From NCBI GenBank assembly GCA_947470895.1, contig CANIVF010000006.1:1-64000 (forward strand): a stretch of 64,000 nt of DNA, given 5' to 3'. Positions 1 through 8,223 of this stretch are shown in pieces (positions within the stretch are counted from its first letter, which is position 1; each line of letters starts with the position of its first letter). A program made the translations under genes and the position numbers. Below the pieces are notes generated by a model, which did no database searches, had not been told where the DNA came from, and was given only the letters and a program-made list of their open reading frames with translations. Origin of the DNA: Bacteroidota bacterium (lineage in GTDB: Bacteria; Bacteroidota; Bacteroidia; Cytophagales; Cyclobacteriaceae).

Positions 1-145
1 TCAACTGTTCAGGTCAACCGATCTCAATACATTTTTAACTCAAATCAGGTGGTCAATTTGCTCCGGAAAGTGGTGGTCACTTTGCTCCGGAATCAAGTGG
101 TCACATTCAAACGGAAATCAGTGGTCACATTATCCGGAATCTCCA
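1..145. mobile_element. End of an IS21-like insertion element (partial)
   Basis: Four tandem copies of a motif of the form GTGGTCAnnTTnnnCCGGAA lie at 24-bp spacing. Multiple short repeats at the termini are a known property of the IS21 family, where they bind the transposase; GTGGTCAATTTGCTCCGGAA-like ends are common in Bacteroidota members. No istA or istB coding sequence is inside the window, so the body of the element would lie to the left. The outer boundary is uncertain; CTCCA ending near 145 is a possible terminus. Family assignment is from recalled resemblance, not from a search. Confidence 0.6.
46..139. repeat. Four 24-bp-spaced terminal repeats
   Basis: The core TGGTC occurs at 50, 74, 98 and 122, exactly 24 bp apart, each followed about 11 bp later by CCGGAA or the variant AACGGAA. 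Copies one and two are nearly identical; copies three and four diverge in the middle. The fourth copy overlaps the end of the adjacent minus-strand reading frame and supplies its stop codon. Confidence 0.85.
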
Positions 146-445
146 ATTATACTTCATGTAAATAACCAGCTTTTTATTAAGTAAATCCAATGAGAGTGTG
201 GCATCAACATTGAAATATTCTTGTTCTTTTATATCAAATGTTTGTTCAAGGTTTTTCGGGCTTTCATAAAAATATTCCAGATCATATAAGTCCCCCAAAG
301 TAGGAAACAGTTCTGTTCCTTTGAACGCCAGTAGATATTTTGTGGCTGTATTGAAATTGAAAGTTTGCACTGAACTCGAAACAGTTTGACCCTGTAAGTC
401 AAAAGCAGCGAGTATCAAAACGCTTATAAGTTGAAAGGTTTTCAT
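125..445 (-). pseudogene. Secreted small protein, 3' end replaced by the IS end
   Basis: The 106-codon frame begins with a signal peptide (about residues 1-20, ending LQGQ), so the product is exported. I do not recognise the mature part. The stop codon lies inside the fourth terminal repeat of the IS-like element and the last roughly six residues (ending RFRIM) are read from repeat DNA, so the native C-terminus has probably been lost by insertion. Whether the remaining ~100 residues are functional cannot be told. Confidence 0.55.
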
Positions 446-538
446 GGGTTAAATTTATTGAGGGTCCAATGAGTTATGAAGAAGAGGCGAATTTAAAAAA
501 AACGATATAGGCAGGCGACCAGCACAAAGTTCAACTAT

Positions 539-1348
539 TTAGTTGCAGAATTCTTTTATCGCATCATACGCCTCTGAACTCCCTAATTCTCCAGCTTTGG
601 AGAGGTCTAAACATCCGTTGTCCTTTTGACCTAATTTTATTTTAGAAAGCCCTCTGTTAAAATAAGAATATGCAAAATCAGGTTTAAGTTCAATTGATTT
701 AGAATAGTCAGCATTAGCTCCTCTGTAGTCTTGAAGTTTAGCTTTAGCTATTCCTCGGTAATAATAAAATTTGGGATTACCAGGATCAAGTTCAATTGCT
801 TTGTTAAAGTCAGAGATAGCTCCTATGTAGTCTTGAAGTTCATATTTTGCAAAGCCTCTGTTAAAATAAGTATTTGGATTATCAGGCTTAATTTCAATTG
901 ATTTAGTAAAGTCAGCAATAGCTCCTCTGTTGTCTTGAAGTGAACCTTTTGCACCGCCTCTGTTCATATAAGCGTCTGCATAATCAGGCTTAAGTTCTAT
1001 TGCTTTAGTATTATCAACGATTGCTCCTCTGTAGTCTTGAAGTCTAGCTTTAGCTACTCCTCTGTTAAAATAAGTAGTTGGATCATCAGGATCAAGTTCT
1101 ATTGATTTGTTAAAGTCAGCAATAGCTCCTATGTAGTCTTGAAGACTTTTTTTAGCAATGCCCCTGTTATTATAAGCTTTTGAATAATCAGGCTTTAATT
1201 CTATTGCTTCGATATAGTCAGCGATTGCTCCTCTGTAATCTTGAAGACTTCCTTTAGCATTTCCTCTGTTATAATACTCTATCGCTGTTTGGCTGTTGCA
1301 AGTAGAAGTTGAAATAAGAGCTAATATTAAAGCTATCGTTTTTCTCAT
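539..1348 (-). CDS. Secreted tetratricopeptide-repeat protein
   Basis: A 269-residue protein with an N-terminal signal peptide (about residues 1-19) followed by about seven consecutive 34-residue TPR units (residues ~22-255), each with the pattern A-Y-x-N-R-G-x-A-K-x-x-L-Q-D-Y-x-G-A-I-x-D-x-x-K-A/S-I-E. The repeats are very alike, suggesting recent internal duplication. TPRs bind protein partners; the partner here is unknown. The last unit is degenerate and ends in a Cys-containing tail. It lies in the accessory patch, separate from any operon. Confidence 0.85.
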   Translation of the reverse strand: MRKTIALILALISTSTCNSQTAIEYYNRGNAKGSLQDYRGAIADYIEAIELKPDYSKAYNNRGIAKKSLQDYIGAIADFNKSIELDPDDPTTYFNRGVAKARLQDYRGAIVDNTKAIELKPDYADAYMNRGGAKGSLQDNRGAIADFTKSIEIKPDNPNTYFNRGFAKYELQDYIGAISDFNKAIELDPGNPKFYYYRGIAKAKLQDYRGANADYSKSIELKPDFAYSYFNRGLSKIKLGQKDNGCLDLSKAGELGSSEAYDAIKEFCN

Positions 1349-1729
1349 AAATGATTAATTATTAACAAGCTGCAAACTATCCTTTAGTTAGTCTAAGTTA
1401 CGACTCCTTACTTTTGACTTATCTTTCAGCAAAGAGCCTAAACCTCCTTTAAAATCCTACTTTTTTAATTTTAGGTCAGGAAGAGAAGAGGTTTTACAAA
1501 TCGCTCTCTGTGCTTTTTAACATTGCTGTTTTTAAACCAGTAAGGATAGTTATCAAATGCTTCGTACATTTCTTCTTAGTTATTCAGTATAAATTAATCA
1601 TTAAATAAGCTTTTAATTTAATTGTGTTTGCAATTCATTAATCTCGTGTATTTCCTTCATAGTTGGAATTTATTTTAAAATGCATTTAAAAAAATTCACA
1701 TTTTGAAAATAAATCAGGCTTTGATTATT
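1349..1729. other. Intergenic region with a possible gene remnant
   Basis: This AT-rich 380-bp gap has no convincing full gene. On the minus strand 1569-1471 encodes a 32-residue peptide beginning MYEAFDNYPYWFKNS with protein-like, charged and aromatic composition. A stop codon lies just upstream of its ATG, so it is either a very short gene or a decayed fragment. No terminator or tRNA is visible. Confidence 0.35.
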
Positions 1730-1948
1730 CTATGTAAATATCCGCCCCGTAACACAATGGTTTCTTAGGTAAGAAACAAAATCTACTTCATATTTAGCAT
1801 GGAATTCAAATATAATTTCGTTTAGTTGATCAGCGAATTCTGTTTGATAATCAAGTTCACCAATCTTTTGGGCGCCAAACTTCTTTTCAATTTCGCTTGT
1901 GTTAAGTTTTGATTTATAGATGTCGATTTTTTTAATTGCTATTTTCAT
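1730..1948 (-). CDS. Hypothetical protein, 72 residues
   Basis: A short frame starting MKIAIKKIDIYKSK with a basic N-terminus and a Glu/Phe-rich middle. No family is recognised, no signal peptide or membrane segment is seen. It follows the split gene upstream on the same strand by about 57 bp, so the two may be co-transcribed. It may itself be a fragment, given the decayed surroundings. Confidence 0.4.
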   Translation of the reverse strand: MKIAIKKIDIYKSKLNTSEIEKKFGAQKIGELDYQTEFADQLNEIIFEFHAKYEVDFVSYLRNHCVTGRIFT

Positions 1949-2005
1949 AATATTTGTAGTTCTGACCTTACCGTATTAATAAGGTTATTTCGTCAATTAA
2001 TAAAT

Positions 2006-2572
2006 TTAGTTTGATCTGAAATTTAAGTGTCCTAGTGTATAACCTTTAGGTGCCATTTCAGAATTCTTTTTGTTGTATGGGCTGATATAAATTGTATCAA
2101 GCTCCTTGCCGTTTAGTAGAATTTCATAAGTATCAATTGGTTTGTCAATATTATCTGCTGATGTTGAGCCAATTCTATTGTATTCAACTTTTTGTCCATC
2201 TAATGTTCTAAGCCTTCCCAGGTAAGTAATGCTGCCCATTACAGTATTAACAGGAATTGGATTGGTAACTTCAAGACCAAATTCGCCATAACCTTCCGGT
2301 ATCATATCTTCCTCTGTTCCTTCCTCGTTCAGTGCTTCCATTGCTTTATACAGGGTCTGCATATCAGTATACTTTGGGTCTTCCTTGAGGACATCTAAGA
2401 TGGATTTGTGTTTTCACGTTTTCGATTTAATGGATTTAAGAATAATGATGATAGTTAATACTGTTCCTGCCATGATTAGAAAAGTTGTCATCTTGTAGTT
2501 TGTTTTTGTTTCGCTTTGAGAATAGTTGGTGGCAACCTGCCTCAGATTCATTGTCCTTTCAAATGAACCCAT
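2006..2572 (-). pseudogene. Single-pass membrane protein split by an in-frame TGA
   Basis: From ATG at 2572 a 52-codon frame encodes a short polar N-terminus and one membrane helix (about residues 29-45, FLIMAGTVLTIIIIL), then TGA at 2414-2416. The same frame stays open for another 135 codons with plausible protein (KHKSILDVLKEDPKYTD, then an ATG at 2362 and a 118-residue soluble domain ending at 2006). Coding quality right up to both sides of the stop suggests one 187-residue membrane-anchored protein broken by a nonsense mutation. Alternatives: two adjacent genes, the second starting at 2362, or stop readthrough. The family is not recognised. Confidence 0.5.
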
Positions 2573-2592
2573 TCTGTTTTTTATAAAAGATT

Positions 2593-2610
2593 CTCTGCAA
2601 CCTTGCAGAG
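2593..2610. promoter_or_regulatory. 18-bp palindrome between divergent genes
   Basis: CTCTGCAA-CC-TTGCAGAG is a perfect inverted repeat with a 2-bp centre, too tight for an RNA hairpin and therefore more like a DNA operator. It lies 21 bp upstream of the minus-strand ATG at 2572 and 76 bp upstream of the plus-strand gene at 2686. The binding protein is unknown. Confidence 0.35.
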
Positions 2611-2685
2611 AAAGAAGGTGCAGGATTTAGTAATCTCAGTTTTAATTCATTCCTTATCAGATTAATTGAAAAAAAAATTGAAACC

Positions 2686-3879
2686 ATGGATAACATATGG
2701 CGAAGAATTAGCCAATTATGGAAGAAGCAAAATCAGAAAATTGAAGAAACAGTCCCTATTCCTTCTTTGGATAATAATGGCCGGCATACTGTTTTCTATG
2801 TTGGATGCAACGGTGATGCGCAGTTAGTTAGCTACTTTACCAAAAACGCTGAAGATATTGTATCAAACTTTAAAAGGATAGGCTGTGAACTTGTATTTTA
2901 TCCATCGCTGAAAAGTGAAGCCATAGATATCAACAACAGGTGGTCTCTTCTGCTCTCGTATTATCATCCGGAATGGCGTGGCCAGGCGGAACTGATCGCC
3001 AATCAGCTGGAGAGTATAGGATCAACTGAATTTTATGAATCCATTTGTTCCTTCTATCAGGTAAAATACAATAACACACCTTTTCTGTTATTGACTTCGA
3101 ACAACTTTACTGTTGACGAGAGAATATTTCCACTTGAATTAAATCGGGATATAGCAGACCAGTTAAATTCGATTTTTAAGGAAATTGAAAATACTACGAA
3201 TACACAAATCGAGGATGATGTTAGTTTTTATAACGCAGATTCCCCTGATTCTTCAAGCGAAGCAGATGATGAATACAATGCTGATACAGCTTTTGAAGAT
3301 GAAACTTCCGGAATTTCCCGAAAAGTTGCAGAACAACTGGAGGTGCTGCTCAAAACTGCAGAGAATGAGACGTTGCTAAATATTTATAGTACCTTCTTAA
3401 AGCGCACCAGCGTTCATCGGCCTTCATTATTAAAAGTGTTTGATAAAATAGAGAAGTCCATAGCACCGGTTACACTTAGTCGTCTGGTTGTGGACAAGCA
3501 TGGTCGCATTCTGCTTCCGGATTTTAATGATCTGGAAATAAAATTGACGCCTCTTCAGAAGACTGTTTACCTGTTCTTTTTAAAGCACCCCCAAGGGATG
3601 ATGTTTCATGACCTTGTAGACCATCGGAACGAATTGTTAGATATCTATGGCCGTACTACCAATAGCAGTAGCAATAGAGAGATTACAAAACGCATTGAAG
3701 ACTTAACCGATATAAGATCAAATTCAATCAATGAAAAGTGTTCAAGGATAAAGGAGGCTTTCGTTAAAGAAATGCATGATAGTATTGCAAATAACTATTA
3801 CATAAATGGTGGGCGTAATACGGTAAAGAAAATCCCTTTACCCAGTGATCTGATTCAGATATCTCCAGAGTTTAGATAG
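2686..3879 (+). CDS. Hypothetical Bacteroidota protein, 397 residues
   Basis: The start ATG at 2686 follows an A-rich leader. No signal peptide or membrane helix is seen. Three parts are visible: an N-terminal globular region (residues ~20-165), an acidic Ser/Asp/Glu-rich linker (~175-205) and a C-terminal region (~265-395). The C-terminal part, with LLPDFNDLEIKLTPLQK and a later SNSINEKCSRIKEAFV stretch, resembles a module I recall in unannotated Bacteroidota proteins and could be a winged-helix-like DNA- or protein-binding fold; that is a guess. It lies just upstream of a toxin-antitoxin pair with no clear functional tie. Confidence 0.7.
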   Translation: MDNIWRRISQLWKKQNQKIEETVPIPSLDNNGRHTVFYVGCNGDAQLVSYFTKNAEDIVSNFKRIGCELVFYPSLKSEAIDINNRWSLLLSYYHPEWRGQAELIANQLESIGSTEFYESICSFYQVKYNNTPFLLLTSNNFTVDERIFPLELNRDIADQLNSIFKEIENTTNTQIEDDVSFYNADSPDSSSEADDEYNADTAFEDETSGISRKVAEQLEVLLKTAENETLLNIYSTFLKRTSVHRPSLLKVFDKIEKSIAPVTLSRLVVDKHGRILLPDFNDLEIKLTPLQKTVYLFFLKHPQGMMFHDLVDHRNELLDIYGRTTNSSSNREITKRIEDLTDIRSNSINEKCSRIKEAFVKEMHDSIANNYYINGGRNTVKKIPLPSDLIQISPEFR

Positions 3880-3944
3880 CATACTTTGGTGTGGGAGCAA
3901 ATGCTGATATTAGCTATATTTATATCACAATTAGCATCACTCAT

Positions 3945-4172
3945 ATGGACATTGCCCAGGAAAAAGCGGAAATCATAAAGCAAGTTGAAAAAGTAAATGA
4001 TGCATCACTCATTCAGGCTATCAAGAGCCTTCTCGATTTTGGTTTAAGCAGGCAGGAAAAGGATGAAGCACTCGAAGATTCGATCGACAGGGGCTTAAGT
4101 CAATCCAAGAGTGGAGAGACCCGGCCACATAAAGAAGTAATGGCTGAAATCAGAACCCGATTCAAGGCATGA
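3945..4172 (+). CDS. Antitoxin of a RelE/ParE-type module
   Basis: The chosen start is ATG at 3945 (MDIAQEKAEIIKQVEKV), giving 75 residues; a GTG 18 codons upstream would add a hydrophobic stretch untypical of antitoxins. The helical, charged sequence with a C-terminal region containing SIDRGLSQSKSGE resembles small Bacteroidota antitoxins that neutralise ParE-like toxins by covering them with the C-terminal tail. Its stop overlaps the toxin start by 4 bp (ATGA), the usual coupling in these modules. Autorepression of the operon is likely from family knowledge only. Confidence 0.75.
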   Translation: MDIAQEKAEIIKQVEKVNDASLIQAIKSLLDFGLSRQEKDEALEDSIDRGLSQSKSGETRPHKEVMAEIRTRFKA

Positions 4173-4468
4173 GTTACAGATTAAACTGGACTTCAGAAGC
4201 CGAAGTGACATTTAATCAAAATCTTGAATATTTATCGAAAGAATGGAATCCGGTTGTACTCAATCAATTTCTTGATCGGGTTGAAGAAGTGCTTGAAAAG
4301 ATTAAATCCAACCCCAAATTATATCCAATGCATAGACCACAAGAAAGGGTCTATAAATGTGTGATCCATGAACGGATTGTTTTATACTTCAAGATAGTAG
4401 GTGATGATGTCATTGATCTTTTGACCTTCTGGAATACTTATCAGGATCCAGGCGAACTGGAGGTATAA
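4169..4468 (+). CDS. RelE/ParE superfamily toxin
   Basis: A 99-residue basic protein. MSYRLNWTSEAEVTFNQNL at the N-terminus (beta strand then helix), a central helix with FLDRVEEVLEKIKSNP and the C-terminal YKCVIHERIVLYFKI strands match the ParE/RelE fold. Members either cleave ribosome-bound mRNA (RelE) or poison gyrase (ParE); the sequence alone does not decide, though the pattern with a short HERIVLYF strand is more ParE-like. Translationally coupled to the antitoxin. Confidence 0.8.
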   Translation: MSYRLNWTSEAEVTFNQNLEYLSKEWNPVVLNQFLDRVEEVLEKIKSNPKLYPMHRPQERVYKCVIHERIVLYFKIVGDDVIDLLTFWNTYQDPGELEV

Positions 4469-4577
4469 TATTTTTCGGGAACAGTAGGTCGGGAGCACCT
4501 CCATAGATACAATTCGCGATTTCGGAACTACGATTGAAATCTTTATTTCTTGTTTCACTTAATTGAACTCAACCTAT

Positions 4578-4585
4578 TACCTTCG
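4578..4585 (+). promoter_or_regulatory. Possible prfB promoter -7 element
   Basis: TACCTTCG differs from the Bacteroidota -7 consensus TAnnTTTG at one base and lies 20 bp upstream of the prfB ATG. No clean TTTG is found at the expected 19-bp distance; TTTC at 4553-4556 is the nearest. Weak call. Confidence 0.35.
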
Positions 4586-4604
4586 CGTCAGAATTTTTAT
4601 AATC

Positions 4605-5703
4605 ATGACCACCGAACAATTAAAGGACTTAAAAAGCCGTGTTACCGCCCTCAGGCGGTATCTTTGACTACGATCGTAAAATCGTAGAAATACAAGACGA
4701 AGAACGCATCACCCACCAGGCCGATTTCTGGAACAATTCCAAAGAAGCTGAAGTCATGTTAAAAAACATCCGCATCAAAAAAGTGTGGACTGATGCTTTT
4801 GATCAGGTGAACAAACAACTGGAAGACCTGGATGTACTCAACGAATTTCATGAAGCCGGAGATGTGACCGAAGAGGAATTGGATGTCGACTATAAGAAAG
4901 CTGCGAAAGCAATCGAAGAACTGGAGTTCAAGAAAATGCTGAGTGGTGAAGAGGATCAACTCAGCGCGGTGATGGAAATCAATCCCGGTGCCGGTGGCAC
5001 AGAAAGTAACGACTGGGCTGATATGATCAATCGCATGTACATCATGTGGGGAGAGAAGAGTGGATATAAAGTTTCGCAAATCGATTATCAGGCGGGTGAA
5101 GTGGCCGGCATTAAATCTGCCACATTAGAGATCGAAGGACCTTTCGCCTATGGAAAGTTAAAGTCTGAAATAGGAGTGCATCGCTTGGTTCGCATCTCAC
5201 CATTCGATTCCAATCAACGCAGACATACTTCTTTTGCTTCGGTGTTTGTGTATCCCAAGGTAGATGACTCCATTCAAATTGAAGTGAACCCTGCGGATGT
5301 TGAAATTCAGACATCGCGTTCTGGTGGTGCAGGTGGTCAGAACGTAAACAAAGTGGAAACAAAAGTACAGTTGACACACAAGCCTTCGGGCATTGTCATC
5401 GTGTGCCAGGTAGAGCGTTCACAACACGCCAACCGCGAGCGAGCCATGCAAATGCTCAAATCAAAATTATATCAGGCTGAGTTAGAGAAGCGTAATGCAG
5501 CACGTGATAAAGTGGAGGCGGGCAAGATGAAAATAGATTTCGGTTCGCAGATCAGAAACTATGTGTTGCATCCCTACAAGCTGGTGAAAGATGCGCGCAC
5601 TGGAGTAGAGCGACATGATGCACAAAATGTTCTTGATGGTGATCTCGATGATTTCATCAAAGCCTATTTATTAGAAGGTCAGGAATCCGCCACTCGCCAG
5701 TAA
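4605..5703 (+). CDS. prfB: Peptide chain release factor 2 (programmed +1 frameshift)
   Basis: RF2 terminates translation at UGA and UAA. The zero-frame begins ATG at 4605, encodes [20 protein letters not shown] and meets TGA at 4665-4667. A +1 shift skipping T4665 continues as [12 protein letters not shown], so the CDS is join(4605..4664, 4666..5703), 365 residues, the normal RF2 length. The GGQ peptidyl-hydrolysis motif is at about residues 243-245 and the SPF codon-recognition tripeptide (in [11 protein letters not shown]), specific to RF2, is present. Autoregulation follows: when RF2 is scarce the internal UGA is read slowly and the shift is favoured. An apparent GTG start at 4639 is an artefact of ignoring the frameshift. 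Confidence 0.96.
4651..4668 (+). promoter_or_regulatory. prfB +1 recoding site
   Basis: AGGCGG TAT CTT TGA C: an SD-like AGGCGG three bases before the slippery CTT codon, followed by UGA-C, the same arrangement as the classical RF2 site (AGGGGG-UAU-CUU-UGA-C). The CTT tRNA slips onto TTT/UUU and decoding resumes at GAC. Confidence 0.93.
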
Positions 5704-5713
5704 TCAGAATTCA

Positions 5714-6880
5714 TTGACGAAGAAAAAGAAAGTTTACGATGCTCACTTCTGGTTTCTCTGCCTGAGTTCTCTGCTCTTTTTCGCAAGCTTTAATATGATT
5801 ATCCCGGAACTTCCGGAATATCTCACGCAATTAGGAGGCGCAGAGTACAAAGGATTAATTATTTCACTCTTTACGATAACCGCAATGATCTCTCGCCCTT
5901 TCAGTGGAAAGTTGGCAGACACAATTGGACGCGTACCCGTGATGATCTTTGGAGCAGTCGTTTGTTTGGTTTGTAGTTTGCTCTATCCGGTTGTATCTTC
6001 TCTCTTTGCGTTTTTTCTCCTTCGATTCGTTCATGGTTTCTCTACCGGCTTTACACCTACAGGTAATACTGCATATTTGTCTGACATCATTCCTGTTGAA
6101 AAACGTGGTGAGGCGATGGGATTACTCGGAACAGCAGGTGCTGTGGGTATGGCGGCTGGTCCTGCTTTAGGAGGAACATTAGCCAATCAGTTTGGATTGA
6201 ATGCCATGTTTTATTGTTCGTCATTCTTTGCGCTGGTGTCGATCATTATTCTGCTGAGAACGAAAGAGACCATCAAGGAGAAACAGTCCTTTTCATTGCA
6301 GCATTTAAAAGTAACACGTCAAGATCTTTTTGAGCCACGTGTGCTAGTGCCTTGCCTGGTTATGTTGTTGGCAGCCTTTGCTTATGGTGCCGTGTACACC
6401 ATCATACCCGACTTCGGGCAATTCGTAGGAATAAAAAATAAAGGCTTACTGTTTACCTTTCTCACCATAGCATCGCTGCTCATTCGATTATTGGCTGGCA
6501 AAGCCTCCGACCGATACGGAAGAGCGCCAGTGTTGATGGTAAGCACGATTGGAATTGTTGTGTCGATGTTGGTGATTGGTACTGCTGAGTCTGCTCTTCA
6601 ACTTATGATCGGAGTAAGTATTTATGGATTGGCACACGGTTCAACATCACCCACATTACTCGCCTGGGCTACAGATCTCAGTCACGATCAGTTTAAAGGA
6701 AGAGCTATTGCATCGCTGTATATTTTCATGGAGTTGGGTATTGGGTTGGGTTCATTTATTTCAGGTTTGGTTTATGCCAATGATCCTTCGCGGTTTTTTC
6801 TTGTCTTCTTGATGAGTGGAATCTTAGCCATGATTGCTTTTTTGTATTTACTTTTAAGGAGAAGACTTTCACCCATTTAA
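5714..6880 (+). CDS. MFS family transporter
   Basis: A 388-residue major facilitator superfamily membrane protein with about 12 hydrophobic segments. The loop between segments 2 and 3 carries the MFS motif as GKLADTIGRVPVM, and the matching loop in the second half reads GKASDRYGRAPVLM. The central loop is short, and the overall look is of a drug/metabolite exporter (proton antiport), but the substrate is unknown. The start is TTG at 5714, 10 bp after prfB; no in-frame ATG exists before the first membrane helix. It is followed after 1 bp by the next gene, so the two are likely co-transcribed. Confidence 0.85.
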   Translation: MTKKKKVYDAHFWFLCLSSLLFFASFNMIIPELPEYLTQLGGAEYKGLIISLFTITAMISRPFSGKLADTIGRVPVMIFGAVVCLVCSLLYPVVSSLFAFFLLRFVHGFSTGFTPTGNTAYLSDIIPVEKRGEAMGLLGTAGAVGMAAGPALGGTLANQFGLNAMFYCSSFFALVSIIILLRTKETIKEKQSFSLQHLKVTRQDLFEPRVLVPCLVMLLAAFAYGAVYTIIPDFGQFVGIKNKGLLFTFLTIASLLIRLLAGKASDRYGRAPVLMVSTIGIVVSMLVIGTAESALQLMIGVSIYGLAHGSTSPTLLAWATDLSHDQFKGRAIASLYIFMELGIGLGSFISGLVYANDPSRFFLVFLMSGILAMIAFLYLLLRRRLSPI

Positions 6881-6881
6881 T

Positions 6882-7553
6882 ATGAAAAAAATCGCACTCA
6901 TTCTTTTCTTCCTGGTAGCAGCTGCTGAATTGATTGCCATCATCAATGACATGGCATTGATTCAAACCATTGCCAAACCACTCATCATGATCACGTTGAT
7001 GACTTATTATGTATCCCGTGTTTCAGAAAGAAATATTTTTTTTATAGTAGCCCTGGTGTTGTGTTGGTTAGGTGATGTGCTGCTCATGTTTCAGGGAGAT
7101 GAAATGTTTTTCATTTACGGTTTAGTGGCATTTCTTTCCGGGCACGTATTGTACGTGTTTAGCTATAAACAGATGCGCGATCCTGAAAGCATTAATGGTT
7201 TGTTGAGTACGCAAAAAATCCGTTTCTCGTTTCCCATTATTCTGGCAGGCACGGGTTTGGTGGTCGTTCTTTTACCTCATTTAGGAGATTTGAAAATACC
7301 CGTTATGATTTACGCGCTCGTGATAACCATTATGGTATTACAAGCTTTGTTTCGATTTGGGTTTACTTCGAAGAAAAGTTTTGCAATGATTTTCGCGGGA
7401 GCACTTTTTTTTATGATATCCGATTCTGCGTTGGCGATCAATAAATTCATCAAGCCTTTACCCATGGCTTCGCTGTTGATTATGATCACATATATGACGG
7501 CACAGTTTTTAATTGTGGAGGGGGCGATAGCGCATGCTGTTAAAAAGAATTAA
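6882..7553 (+). CDS. YhhN family (lysoplasmalogenase-like) membrane protein
   Basis: A 223-residue protein with about 8 membrane segments. LVLCWLGDVLLMF followed by FIYGLVAFLSGHVLYVFSY matches the conserved core of the YhhN/TMEM86 family, whose characterised members hydrolyse the vinyl-ether bond of lysoplasmalogen; conserved Asp residues (GDVLLM, and ISDSALAINKF) are the proposed active site. Bacterial activity is not established for most members. It starts 1 bp after the MFS stop and ends convergently against the MgtC gene with no gap. Confidence 0.8.
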   Translation: MKKIALILFFLVAAAELIAIINDMALIQTIAKPLIMITLMTYYVSRVSERNIFFIVALVLCWLGDVLLMFQGDEMFFIYGLVAFLSGHVLYVFSYKQMRDPESINGLLSTQKIRFSFPIILAGTGLVVVLLPHLGDLKIPVMIYALVITIMVLQALFRFGFTSKKSFAMIFAGALFFMISDSALAINKFIKPLPMASLLIMITYMTAQFLIVEGAIAHAVKKN

Positions 7554-8186
7554 TCAATAATCATACGCCTTCACGCTATTATCTTCTTTCAATTGAATGT
7601 TAAAAGCATTCAGATTTTTCTCGCTTCCTACTACTTCATAGATCAATATAGAAAGATTGCCTTCTTTGTAATCCTTCTTTTTCTTGCCGCCTAACTTCAA
7701 TTTTTTGATTTCCTGCACAAGGCTACTTTCGAATTCACTGTTGCCTTCCACGGTGATCTTATAAGAACGCGATTGATGGATACGTTCAATGATGATTTGT
7801 ACTTTCTCAAAGAGAACCAATACGATCAACACGACAGCCGATCCAACAATCGCAATGAAATATTCTCCAGCACCCACAGCCATTCCAAGCGCAGCAGAAA
7901 TCCAGATCGTAGTGGCGGTAGTTATTCCACTTACGGAAAGTCCGTCTTTGAAAATGACACCTGCACCCAGAAATCCAATTCCCGAAATAATGGTTGATGC
8001 AATGCGATCCGGTGTGTTTCCTCCGAGTTGAATGGAGATCTCGGTGAAGATGGTGGCACCGAGACAGATCATGATCATGGTGCGTAAACCAGCAGCTTTG
8101 CTTCTGTATTCACGCTCAAGACCAATCGTGGTACCAATGGCGAACGAAATTAAAAGGCGCAGGCCAAATTCAATATCTAGATCCAT
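7554..8186 (-). CDS. MgtC/SapB family protein
   Basis: A 210-residue inner-membrane protein. RLLISFAIGTTIGLEREYR and AAGLRTMIMICLGATIF are the MgtC signature, followed by further membrane helices to about residue 125 and a C-terminal soluble domain (~140-210) like the ACT-type domain of longer MgtC proteins. MgtC members are linked to low-magnesium survival and to control of ATP synthase or P-type ATPases in pathogens; in environmental bacteria the role is unclear. Confidence 0.87.
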   Translation of the reverse strand: MDLDIEFGLRLLISFAIGTTIGLEREYRSKAAGLRTMIMICLGATIFTEISIQLGGNTPDRIASTIISGIGFLGAGVIFKDGLSVSGITTATTIWISAALGMAVGAGEYFIAIVGSAVVLIVLVLFEKVQIIIERIHQSRSYKITVEGNSEFESSLVQEIKKLKLGGKKKKDYKEGNLSILIYEVVGSEKNLNAFNIQLKEDNSVKAYDY

Positions 8187-8223
8187 GATTAAAAAAAAGT
8201 AGAAATTAAGTTTTTAACGGAAA

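Noticed and set aside
4639..4665. GTG start at 4639 for release factor 2
   Set aside because: It lies in the shifted frame upstream of the recoding site. The true start is ATG 4605 with the +1 frameshift at 4662-4667.
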